Below are positions 34,150 to 45,465 of a stretch of DNA of 64,000 nt, in pieces (within the stretch, counting starts at the first letter, position 1; every line of letters starts with the position of its first letter). Both the position numbers and the translations under genes were made by a program. This DNA is from Anthoceros angustus (taxonomy: Eukaryota > Streptophyta > Anthocerotopsida > Anthocerotales > Anthocerotaceae). The notes under the pieces were generated by a model, which was not told where the DNA came from, did not search any database, and was given only the letters and a program-made list of their open reading frames with translations. Location: NCBI GenBank assembly GCA_010909165.1, contig MU008164.1, positions 1,240,001-1,304,000 of the forward strand. Direction: 5' to 3'.

Positions 34150-37100
34150 CATCCACGCAACTAACCTTGTCCCCATTCCTTCCACGCCCATGGTGATGCC
34201 GAATTGTTTGATGCTCTTTTCTTTGCAAGCGGTGACACGCGAGATGGTACTGGTGCCTGCGGTATTATTGTAGGCTTCTGCGGTTGTGGGCGGGATGCAC
34301 CGCCCACCTCTCCTCCTCCACGGGCCGCATGCGCCGCTGCCGACCTTTGCATGTGTGGGCAGAAAGGAGGAGGGTTCCACGATCTCCTCCGAGCTCACCC
34401 GATCCTAATATGTGGAGTGAGTTGTTTCTGGTCTTATGACCCCAAAGCCAATGCATCCTGTCTCGAGGAGCTTGATGCTTGTTTGACATGCGGAGGACCT
34501 AGCGACCTCATCGCCACATAGAGAACTACCCCTTGGACTTGAAGTTCTTTTGGTGAGGGCGTGGTCGCGGTATTTGGTGGACTGGACTTCCCTCTGCGAG
34601 TGCCTTCCTGTCGGAAGACTATTTCATGCATACCCATTTTGATGGGTGGCCATTGGGTCCTAACGATCACCGTGAGGCCTCGCGGTCCAAGCACCGAGTC
34701 ACCGGAGGACTTCAAGGTGTGGATGGCCAAGTTTCACTCCGACGGCTTGACTCACAGTGCCGCACTACCGGCCTCGACGCTTATCGCCTCCGGATTTCAT
34801 CTCAACGTCTTCTCTGAATTGGGCCGCCAACCATGTCTTGTGGGAGGAGATGAGCGACCTCTACATCATCGAGGATGTGATCATGGGGTTAGGATCGGTC
34901 ATGTGCTTTAGGCACCGTGGCGAGGGTTTTGATAGGACTTGATGTCTGAGGCCTTTCTTGTTTAGATTTGTAGGTGTCTTGGATCCGCTTCCACGCTTTG
35001 ACTTGACCGAATTTTGGCGCTTTCGTCATTCGTTTATTCTCACCACTCGGCGGATATACGTGCCTCGTTTTCAACTTGCCCTCGGTTCATGCTTGCCGCG
35101 TCGTGTTCCCTCTTGCACGCATTTTGGCCGCTTTTCCATTCTCCCTTCCTTGTGAACCCCCGGCTTTTGCCCCACTTTCCATGTCGTCACACTTGCTTAT
35201 TATGTCGAACCCATACAGTGCCTTGTTTCGGTGTCTTGGGTCCATGGAACTCACTCCCTCGCCTTTCCTATCCATGTCCACCTCTCTACCGCTTGTGCAC
35301 AACCCGGCACCGTCGTTGCCAACACCGCCTCGCGACGCACCTCGGATGACAAGTGTTACGAAGAGGTTAGGGGCTCTCCATGTCCACAGAGTGCACTGGT
35401 CTTCATTCCACTCCCACACCATATCTTTGCGGTGGGATCCCGTCGCTTTGCAATACAAGCACACTACCGCCACCGCCGATGCGCGATACATGTCCGGGAG
35501 GTAATTTGTACATTGCAAGCCGCCTCAGACGCCATGTCCCTCGCCACTTGCATGTCACACATCCTTTGTCGCCATCAAGAATCGCTGGTGTTCACATTCA
35601 CGACGGTCTTGGCTTGGCGTTCACTTACCGCCAAGAATGCAATTGGAGGCGGTGCCACCTCGGTGCAACGTTGCGGGCGTCTTGTGGTCGGGGACATAGT
35701 AGTCGTTGTCGTCCTCCTCGTCTACCCCATAGCGGGCGGCCCTACCGGGCCGGCGCTCCTCCTCTGGAAGGCCTCGCGGGGCGTGGCTGCTATGTCATCG
35801 TCTCCGACCTCATTTTCCTCACCACATGCAAGTTCCACACGAGCGAAAGTCGCCACCTGTCCTCATGGTGGGCATGAATCTGCGTGCAAGGAATGTATGT
35901 GCCAAGGGTTCGTGGTATCCAACTCACTACCCCGAGCTCCAACATGTACCTCTTATGCAGGCCCACTTCTCCTTGACGCCCTCGAGTGCTCGATCCGGCC
36001 GCCCACACCCACATCCCACCCACCACCCCACGCCTGCTATGTCATCGTCTCCCCCTCGCCCGGCCCGCGCCCTCGTCCCGGCCCGCAATCGGCAAGCACA
36101 ATGCATCCAAATCCCTTCACATGACAACCAAGATGCACCTTACGATTGTGCACAGATGGCCCCGTGTGAAGTTCCTACCGTTCTCGCGGCCGCACCGGTT
36201 CAGTCCTCCTCCACTAGGTTGTGCTCAACAAATCGGACCCGAATCCTGCGGGTGACCAAACTCTCACCGCCTCACAGACGTAGATTGTTCCCCGCCCCGC
36301 TTGTTGTCCTCGAGCACCGCCCACGTTATGTAGTCGTGGCCCCATCTATGGCCGCGTGCACCCTGAAGTGGAACATGTACATCTTGTCGACCGCAGAAAG
36401 CACTCGCACGCTAGCTCCTCTGCGTTCTCCTGCGGCATTTGGACTCGGTGACCACCATGGGGACCAAGTTCCCCTCAACACTCCGATCCATGTGCCACAT
36501 GTACATCGGTGTTCGTATGCACCCGCCGAATGCGCAGCGCGCATTTCCATAGCCTCCGGTGCATCCCGGCCCCTCGCCCGGCCACCCCGCCCTCGCCCGC
36601 CCTCGCCCGCCCTCGCCCGCCCTCCTCCCTCCACCCGCGCGTGGTCACATTTTGTAGGATGAGGTTGCACGCCTCTTCTAGTGTTCTCGGCGGACCGTGG
36701 CATCCTCTCCATCACAGGCACATGCCCACCTCCTCAACGTCCGCGGTGCACATCCCATCATGCGAGCCCCTTCAATGTCCGTCCGCCCTCGCCCCTCCGC
36801 CCCTCTGCGATGTTCCTCAAAGTCTCCACTTGAAAGGCGCCTCAGGCCGTTCCTTTCCACACCCTCCGCCTGTTTGAGCTCACGTGCTGTGCGTCTCCAC
36901 CTCCGACACCGCTTTCCTCCCGTCGTCCTCCCCATCCCCCTCCCGTCGTTTCGCGCCTCGGCCCCATCTCCCTCCCTTCCGGTAGCCATCTCCCCTCCGC
37001 CCGGCCACCCCGCCATCCGCTCGGCGCCTCGCCCGGACCCCGTCCCTCCTTGCCACCTCGCGTTGCCATCGCCCCTCCGCCCAGCTCGCTCCCGATCTGC

Positions 37101-38830
37101 GCCCTCGTCCCGGCCCCTCCGCCCTCGCTCCCGATGTGCCCTCGTCCCGGCCCCGCCGTCCCTCGCACCGGTTCGAGGCGGCCCCGGCACACCTTCCTCC
37201 ACCCCGCCCGCCCCTCGCCCGCCCTCGCACCCGCCCCGCGCCCTCGCCCGCTCCCTCCGCCCTCGCACCCGGCCTCGTCCCGCCCCTCCTCCCTCCCTCC
37301 GCCCCGCGCCCTCGCCCGCCCCTCCGCCCATCCCATCCTCCAACCCCTTCGCGCCACCCCGCCCTTTGCCCTCACTCCAGCGCACTCGTCATGACCATCG
37401 TCTCCCCTCCTTGCCGATGCACCGCCGTCTTGGCCTTCATCGCGCCGCCTCCACCCGCGTCGCTCGTCCGCCGCCCCTCAAGGCAATGGAACCCGTCCGT
37501 TCTCTGCCGGCGTCCCCATGCTTCTGCGGGTGTTCGCGTGCTCGGTGCTATCCTCCCCACGGCTGTCGTCTTAGTTCGCGGTCCCGGCGCAGCGATTCCT
37601 ACGGGTGCGGGTTCGAGCCGGGCGATCCACTTGTTGTGGCTTTCAACGCCGTGGTTTGCGAATCGACATCCGTATGTCACATTATTCCGCCTTCACGGCA
37701 CCGCAACTTTCACGAGATGAATGGCATGTGCCTTATTCAATTGGGCGGTCGATTCGGGATGATAGCAGACCCCATGCGAAGGACATTGATGCACCTTCGT
37801 CCTTTCCACAAATCCACGACACAATGTTCTCTCAAATGTCCCCACCCACCATTTTCCCCTCTTTCCACCCCACAACTCTACGGTGATAGGGAGCGATGGT
37901 GTGTGCACGTTGAAACACGAGACTCTTTGTACCAAGCGGCCCCGAACACTAGGAATTTCGGGCTCCCATATCTTGCGATTCGAGGATGGCGTGGCGACCT
38001 GCGCCTCCTCTTGACAAAGCTCACGGCCTTCTCCGGTACAACACATATGCCTCACAGTTTGTCAAGTAGAAAAAGGCAACCGACATTGCGGATCGGCGGC
38101 ACCCGTCCTCGCCTCGGCGGGCAATTACCATCCGCCACCCGATCGGCAGCCATCGCCATGAGCCCATCGTCCATTGCCGGTCCACATCTATCACGGAACC
38201 CGTCATGGGCGGTCCGTACCGTATGCACCAGTGCATCCCACTCCACCAGCGGCGGCCGCGCCCTTTGCGATTCTGCGCGCATGCTCCCCCATTGTACCAT
38301 GCATGGCACTCCGCGATTGCGATGCGAGCATCGTGTCCACGGCCGTCGCATTGTACGCGTGGCGCCATCGAACCCACCACGCACACGGTCACCGTCACCA
38401 AGCACACCATGACTTAGTGGCATCGGCCTCACCACACCACCATTCTTTGGAATATTACGAGCGGCGGCGGCTCCGCATCGCCTTCGCATCCCTTCTCCTT
38501 CGCGTTGGACCGCACCAACCCACCAATCCGCCGTTGGCGAGGCTCCTGTTCCTCGCAGCCCTCCGCATTGAAACGCCTCCATGTCTTTGGGTGGTATCCT
38601 CGGTGCATGTGCTCCAACCCACAGTCGTCCACAATCTGCATTGCCCACCTCTCATCCGGGTCATCCTCCACTTGGCATGGTTCCATCCGCGCCGCACCAA
38701 AACCACCCGCCTCAATCCATGGCCCTTGGCTCCTCAATCGCCCTCAAGATGTCTTTGGTGCATGTCCCAGTCCATCCCTTGCCGGCCGTCCCGTGTATGT
38801 GTCCAGGTGGCGTTCGCCAACCTGGCATGA
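34150..38830. mobile_element. Unclassified C-rich repetitive segment with decayed coding character
   Basis: Long open frames exist on both strands (for example plus 35231-36124 and 36697-38412; minus 37693-38055 and 38429-38737), but none matches a family I know. Base composition and the scatter of frames suggest old transposon-derived sequence. Minus-strand segments such as QVEDDPDERWAMQIVDDCG (about 38680) and plus-strand segments such as PSTESPEDFKVWMAKFHSDG (about 34690) look protein-like. The GC tract at 36560-37380 lies inside. I call no gene here. Confidence 0.3.
36560..37380. repeat. C-rich GC simple-sequence tract
   Basis: About 800 bp dominated by CCCTCGCCCG, CCCCGCCC and CCTCCGCCC. 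It is similar in composition to the tract at 33540 but on the opposite strand. Confidence 0.8.
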
Positions 38831-39083
38831 GCGCCCAACATGATAATCTTGGAAGGGGTTAATATACAAACCCCTTCCGCTCGAAACCCCTTCACAAAAA
38901 GACAGTTGGAAATGCAAAGATCCTCAGTTAACGACACCATGCTAAATACGAAGGGAAAAAACATTGATATTTCACAATTCATAAAACAGGGCTTCTTGGC
39001 GTGGCTGGCGGTACCGCCATATCCTTGCCAACTTTGACCTGAGTAATGAAAGAAAATCACGATATCACATTTCAAAACCCCTC

Positions 39084-42000
39084 TTAGTCCCTCGAATATA
39101 GTCTTTCCTCTACAAAGATCCCTCGGTGAGGGTGATCGAGACTCATCTGCGCTTGGGTGGCCAGATCTAAAACAAGCGCCATGTTGCGCATGCGTTCAAT
39201 TCTACTACATGGTATCGGTCTACTGCCGGGGCCTTCATCATCTTCTGCGTTGTCGCCTTCGTCCTTGTCGCCACCACTCCCGGTGGCACGATTATCCGAG
39301 GTTTGTTGTCCTTCCTCTAGCAAGTCCCGTTTTGCGTTTTCATCCTCCTTGCACTAAGTGGAACCACGAGCTTTGAACAATTTTTTCGCTAATACAAACT
39401 TCTTTAGCCAATTGTCTTGCTCCTCTCCGGTGGGCCTCGAATGTGAGCTCCTCTTTCCGATCAGCAAAACCTCGAAACCATGTATGCGTTGTGGGATATA
39501 ACCACGGAGGTCGACCTCTATTGCAATAGAATTGCGTCCGAGCAATCTTGCCGATGTTGTTGTCCACTTCTGCGCAACCATCCGTAATCCAATCTCCTTC
39601 TTTGAGAATGTTTTGATGAATTTCATCATCAACGAGAGGTCTTTGGTAGGCACACCACCATTTTGTCTTGAGACATGTACACCTTCTTCACCACGGTATC
39701 ATGTGCAATCACGGATCGTCCATTGTTAAAAGTCCCTGCGTAATATTGGGCGTCATAGCCGCCGCCTTGAGCCTTCCTTCACACACCAAGCAAGCTTATG
39801 TACTCCACGTCTCAAATCCACCCTGTCATTACTCATGTTTGTTTTGTCCCAAGCGAAGGACACCATTCCACCCTTGCCACATAATCCACGCATGCACTCT
39901 CTCACAAGGTGAGCTTCTTCCACTCCGTGCATGACAATGAGCTGAATTCTTCCGTCGTCTTCTCACGGAAGCTTTGGAAGCTGTGTTCATCATGCACGCA
40001 TCAACCGACTATCCATAGGACCAATGTCAAAGCCTCTTGGGACATCCATAACGAGAAGGGTATAAGCCCGTCAAGGAATCCCGCATCTCCATAATGTTTC
40101 TTTTTCCACTTGATAGTAACACTTTCTCGGACCACAGAGCGGTGAACAAGTGCGGTCGTCTTTCAAATCCTTGTCGGCGATTGCAGCTCATCCTCAAGAC
40201 TCTTCCAGTTGTTAATCTCAAATATGAAGTTCTTGAAATCCTCCGGCAGCTTTTGCAAATTCTCCACATCCTTTATTTGCTGAACGCCAGGGAAAGAAAA
40301 AACGTTAGAGCAGGGACACCACATTCCTATTGTATTCAAACAAGCAGTGACGATGACGAAGGAGGGTGTGAAAGACGCCGGCCGACCGGCGCCCTTCACA
40401 CCCTCCATCGACAAATTTGGTTTGCAGGCCTGCACCATGCGGCGGGCGCCGGCCCGGCCGGCCCGCTGCCACAAAGATAGGCGGGGGCGAAGCCATCTCG
40501 CAGGCGCCGGCCGGTGGCTCCCGTGACATTGTCGTGGTGACGGATCTCACCTTCCAGAAAAGCCGTTTGAAACCGAGCAATCATGTCGTCGTTGAGTGTA
40601 GAGGATATTCCTTCCTCACTTCCTCGAAGATGAGCACTCGGATGTTTAGCCATGGCCACTTGAATAACATGCGGTTTCTTTCTTGAAGTAATTTCGTCCT
40701 CCATTCCTTTGAGATCGAGGATGCACAGCCGTTACCTTCCTGTGACAAGAATCTGCGCCCACATTCACCTTGGTATACCACGGAATGATTTCCAGGGTTT
40801 GCATGTCTTCGGCTTGAAATACCTTTGTTTCCACGTGTTTGGGATCATCTGTGACTTTCCTTTTCCCTTCCCTTCTTCTTTGGTGCAGCGGTATGTGCTT
40901 CTTCCTTTCGTAACTACTTTGCTTCCCACTTTGAAAAGATCTTATCAATATTATCCCATACCTTGCTTGAGATGCAGATGTGTGTCCTGTTGTCCACTTT
41001 GTTCGCTTGTACACGTCATCTTGCCCTTCATCATCTTCAATTAATCCAAGAACCTTATAGAGATTGAACTTCCAGGACATGGTCATCTGCACTCCATCAC
41101 GGCGCGCAATAAGAAGCTCATCCCGTAAATATCTAACCTGTTCAATAAAAGACATTTTCTTCCGCTTGTCAGACATTGTGTTATGGTCGGTTGCAAGAAC
41201 TCTCATCTCAGGCACCGTAAGCCCACAGTATACATGCGCTTCAACATATTGAAAACGGGACTTCCCCGGAGCAATATCTGCCAAGTGCTTCATAGCAGCA
41301 TATGTGTGGTTCCCCCCAAGTACACCCATAATATATTTCTTGGCCCTGAATTTCTGCCAGTCCAACTTGCTAATATCGTTGCACTCCCCGGGGTCAATCA
41401 TGCATGTGGCGAGAACCCTTCTTCAATCCTTCCCTTGAAATAACTCGGGCTAGGTAGTTTGACCATGCCTCGTCCACCCTCGATTTGGGCATCGGTGTAA
41501 TAAAGATCTTGGCTTCAAATTCTCAAGCTTTACCGATCTTGTCTCGGAACAACTTTCTTGGCATAGGCGAGTCACGATTATTGTCAATGGGTCGATTCCG
41601 GATAGCATCTTCAAGTCTTTCCTCATCTGTCGCATGGAGATCGCTATATCTGGTGGGCTTCACTCACGGTTTCCTTCTGATTTCTTCTTTCTCTTCCCCA
41701 GTGGAGCCTCGCTATGTGAGCGGTATGCTTGGCGTGCCCACCATGCCTTGCTCTCCCACTCGAGTCCCCTGTCTCCATACTCTCGGATCAGGCGGACACG
41801 GAGGTGCCTCAATAGAAGCTGCCTCGCCCGCCCACCTTTCGGCCACCGTCTCTTCCGCAACAAGTGCAGGCGTACGCAATCAGGCGTGGCGCCCAACCCT
41901 TCAGTGTGCCTTGGGAACCCGAACCGGTTGGGGTCTGGTGGCAGTCTCCGGCCTCTACTCGCGGGAGGCGCGGCGGCGGCGCCTCCTCCCTCGGATCGAC

Positions 42001-43033
42001 ATTGGGTACCTCCATGGAGGAGCCGGAAAAGGAATGTCCGACAGCATCCTTCCATCCTCTGCCTCCCGAAAGTCGTCATCGTCGGGTGGCCAGGGCGTCG
42101 GGTATACACCCATCCTCCTCATCGGATGGGCCGAGCTCACTAGGCGCACTTGCGCTCGGCGGTGAGCCCGTCATGCACATTCATCGGCTCGACTCGTCGT
42201 TGTGACATTTCCCTCCTATCTTTGGATGGCGGATTCGGTAATCTTCCGCATATGGTCGTGGTGCTCTAGCTTCGAGCATCCGCAAAACAGAAAAGGATTG
42301 AGGAAACGCAAGATAGAAGGCACAAGTCATGGAAACCAACATACAACGATTTGCATCAACCTTGAAAACCTTATTCCAAAGTTTTACTTACGTTGGCATA
42401 GCATTTCAAATCCTCCACCAGTTTGAAGGACGCACTTCTTGCTTTGGAAGCCATGTCGACCTCATAAGCCTTGTACATGGTTTCATCTTCGCTTATCCGA
42501 TCAAATACCAAAGGCTTTGTTGTGTACAGATCAAACATGTGCTCTCGTCCATCCATATCCACGGTCGCCCATAGAACCCAGCCAGCCCTTGCTCTCTGGT
42601 TTGGCAAGGCCCCCTTGAACCCTACGACCCACAGTTTCAATAGAGGAGTCCAAAAATTGTTCTCCTCCGAAGGCTCCTCATCCTGTCAACATCCGGTCCT
42701 TCTCGAGCGAGCATGGCCTCCACCTTGCTCCCCAACCGACGTGTAACAGTATCCTCATAGTTAAATGGCGTTGGAATAGGGCGATTGCGTGGGGTCTCTT
42801 CCTCGGTCTCCTCCTGCGCCTTCTCCTTCGTTGTGGCCTTCCCCGGATGTTAGTGCCCGATTTCCATGCCCAATTGACAAATTACCTCCGTGGTGCTTGA
42901 TGGCTGGTTGTCTCGCCCCTCCAGGAGGTAGGGCTGCCTTCTCCGACATCCACACGAAATTCCGCCATCCTTCTTCTTTCTGGGCCGGGATTTCTTGGTT
43001 TTGGGCATCGTCGATGTTCGCCTCAGTTCTCAC
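39084..43033 (-). CDS. Element gene A: ParB-like domain plus C-terminal N6/N4 DNA methyltransferase, frame broken
   Basis: Reads from 43033 downward in several frames. N-terminal region: EEGWRNFVWMSEKAALPPGG and DMDGREHMFDLYTTKPLVFD; a GTAAGT donor near 42390 suggests an intron; then SQRRVEPMNVHDG and DEERLEDAIRNRPID. At 41360-41150 is IMGVLGGNHTYAAMKHL, then VYCGLTVPEMRVLATDHNT, which resembles the ParB/Srx box (GG-x-HR-x-x-A). Near 40050 LLVMDVPRGFDIG resembles methyltransferase motif IV; near 39950 GKGGMVSFAWDKTN fits the following strand; near 39560-39510 SG-shift-TTTSARLLGRNSIAIEVD matches motif I (F-x-G-x-GT) and the GRN-x-I-G-I-E-x-D strand. Motif order IV before I is that of beta-class DNA methylases. 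An acidic tail ends at 39084. At least six frameshifts prevent a continuous frame. Confidence 0.5.
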
Positions 43034-45464
43034 GTTCCTTCCTACCGTCTTCCGCCATCCTCAAGAGATTAGATACAATGATACATAGGCGGTAATTCAA
43101 AGAAGGAATCGGTCCAACTTGAAGGAAATTTGCGAGCAAGGGGGAGGGCCATCAAGACTATATGTGAATGGCGAAGAGGAAATGGCGGAGGATCGCGAGC
43201 GTGGAGAAAGCGTCTTTGGGAGGCGCCAAAAGTCCTTCGCTCGAGAGCTCCTGGCGAGGCGGCCGCCGTCCGTCTGGCTCAGAACTTTCGTCTCTCGTGG
43301 TTACTCTCCACCGAAAGTATGACGCCCGTTGTCACGTCATACACATGTCTGCAACCCTAACCATAAATGTCAATTAAGGTAATGCTTACATTTATTTCAA
43401 AAGGACATGTGAACCCCAATGCCGAGAAAACAATGAAGAGGCGGTGTGCCTCAGCGCCAAGATCTACCGGTGAAGATCTTTCGGTTTATTTGCTCATAAT
43501 GGCATTTCCACCTTACCTTGATCACGATGCCTATGTCATGGCATACCACGCTCTGTGAAGAGTGAGGACCATATTTCCAGGTTAGAGGTGCGGAGTCCTC
43601 GGTGGCGACAATGTTGCGCGCCACACACATCGGTTGTCGAAGAGGTCGAGTTTTTTTCGTCCAAAGTTCATTCCTCGCCGTTTGTGCGATCAAGGGGAAC
43701 ATGTACTTGAGAACAAGTGTTGGGTTTGCATCGTCTCCGTCTCGATCCATGTAATGACATTGATGTTGTCGCGGGAGCAGTGTGAGGAAGAGGGGTCTTT
43801 TGATTTCCGGATGGTAGGTGACTCTCTTGTGAGGAGCCAAGGATGGTCAGATCTTGAATGGGGCCCCGGCCCTTCCGATCATGAGCAACAGCGAGTCCGA
43901 ACTCCAAGGTTAGTTTGCCTTCAACAAAAAGCGCTTGTTTGCGGTGAAGACAATGTTGTGGCGAATAGTCCACCCCATCCGTGGCGGATTCCATCTCATG
44001 CACACGCACGCAGTGGTATTGCGGTAATGCTCGTCGCCATCGACAAGCGTCCTCTCCGGCATTCCGTGGGGTGCCCATGACCCCGTGAACTTGAACTTAT
44101 ATCGCCATTGATGGGAATCCACGCATCGGGCGAAGACACCGGGAAGGAAGGGAGATGGGGTGCGAATCCCGTCGTGGTTTGTTCCGCCAAGGAGCGATGT
44201 CGAGGATGACCGCGAGTTCTTCCACAAGCAAATGATCCGTGGTGAGGATGGGGATGATGACTTTGTTCACCCTCCTCCGCTGGTGCATCTGGAACATTCC
44301 ATCCCAAGCCTTTAAGTGAGACATTGATGACAACAAAGCTTTTACGGCGGACAAGCCGTGACGGCGCGGGGTGTCTTTGCAAAAATGTGATGAGAAGGTG
44401 ACGGCGGACTTTCTTAAACCGTGTTGCAACCAAATGTGCATGCGAGGTTGACCAAGCAAGGCCTTGAGCAACGATATAGGTTCCTCACAATGCGAGGCAA
44501 GAGCAAGAGACATTTTCTTCAAAGCCTCGTACATCGGGACCCGAGTCAAACTAACAAAGAAAGAGTTTTACGCATGTTATGGGATCGGTTCCTGTACTGT
44601 TGCGTGAAGGCCTTGAAGAGTATATTGTATGGGGCTGTGATACGAGGAAGGCGAAAGGGAGGGTCATGAGGAATGCCCGTGGGATAGTGTTCGAACCAAC
44701 CCAATTCATAAGTCCGTCATGCACTTGGTGCTCTAGCGTGGATGGATAATGCTTTTCATGGGTGAAAGACTTCGACGTGCGGTGTATAACGCGACACCTA
44801 TACAAAGCGGAGATATGGTCATTGTACAAACGGCGGTTCAAAGCTCAGTGCGGTTTGTGGCCTGTGGTTTTGAAGTTATGGAAATCTAACTTCAGAGTGA
44901 AGATTCCCAAATCCAACAGTTCTCGACCGCTCAATATGTCAGGTTAAAGACCACCATTCGAATACAACTCGGAAGGTTGATCAAGGTAGATATCACTCTA
45001 CCACTAGTACAACCCATCTCAGGTGGAGGAGTTTTTCGTGTTCATCCCATAGTTCGCCGAATGAGCGGTGGTATGCGGATGGTTCGAAAACTGAGTGTCG
45101 GCGGGGTGGGCGCCGGCCGCGCCCACCCTCGGATGACGACGTTTGGTTGCACAGTACCATGTTTGAAACTCGCAGTCCCTGTTCATGGATGGCCCACAGG
45201 TTGTAGGTTTGATTGGTCGAGTTTGAGGTTGGGGCCGGCGCCGGCTGCCGGCGCCCCAGGCCATCCACCTTCAAACTCGCCAACCATAATATATGACCTA
45301 GAAGGTGGACGTTTTGTAGATTTTAGATTGGGAAGATGGTAAATGTATGTGTGAAGAGGTGATAGTCCACGACATCGGTTTGTTGTATGCAATGGGTTTC
45401 ATGGATTCTGTCTTCGCTTGTGGTGTGGAAGAAGCGTGTTTGTATGTGTGAAATTGGGAGCGTG
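40547..45464. repeat. Core repeat unit, copy 1
   Basis: The unit contains the 5' two thirds of gene A and the 5' part of gene B. The junction to copy 2 shows short shared sequence (CACCTTCC preceded by GATC or GATCT) at both ends, as expected for microhomology-mediated duplication. The period between copies 1 and 2 is about 4.92 kb. Confidence 0.8.
43120..45464 (+). pseudogene. Element gene B (DUF7869-type), copy 1, 3' truncated
   Basis: Divergent from gene A with about 90 bp between. Protein-like plus-strand segments include REFFHKQMIRGEDGDDDF (about 44210) and DFLKPCCNQMCM (about 44410), then SKRHF and KLTKKEFYACYGIGS (about 44545), the Cys-bearing N-terminal half typical of these proteins. 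A one-base loss at about 44440 breaks the frame relative to copy 3. The copy stops at the junction with copy 2, before the catalytic-type motifs. It is nearly identical to copy 2 over this stretch. Confidence 0.55.
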
Positions 45465-45465
45465 A

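Noticed and set aside
33398-34273. Long open frame of 291 residues, Gly/Ala/Arg-rich
   Set aside because: It exists only because the tract is almost free of A and T; equal frames run on the opposite strand and no protein family matches.
36697-38412. 571-residue plus-strand open frame
   Set aside because: The first half is translated GC simple sequence (Pro/Arg/Ser-rich) and the rest matches nothing I know; minus-strand frames are equally long.
43451-44549. Minus-strand open frames (129, 136, 145 and 150 residues) over element gene B
   Set aside because: They are antisense shadows; the plus strand holds the Cys-rich and acidic segments conserved with the complete copy.
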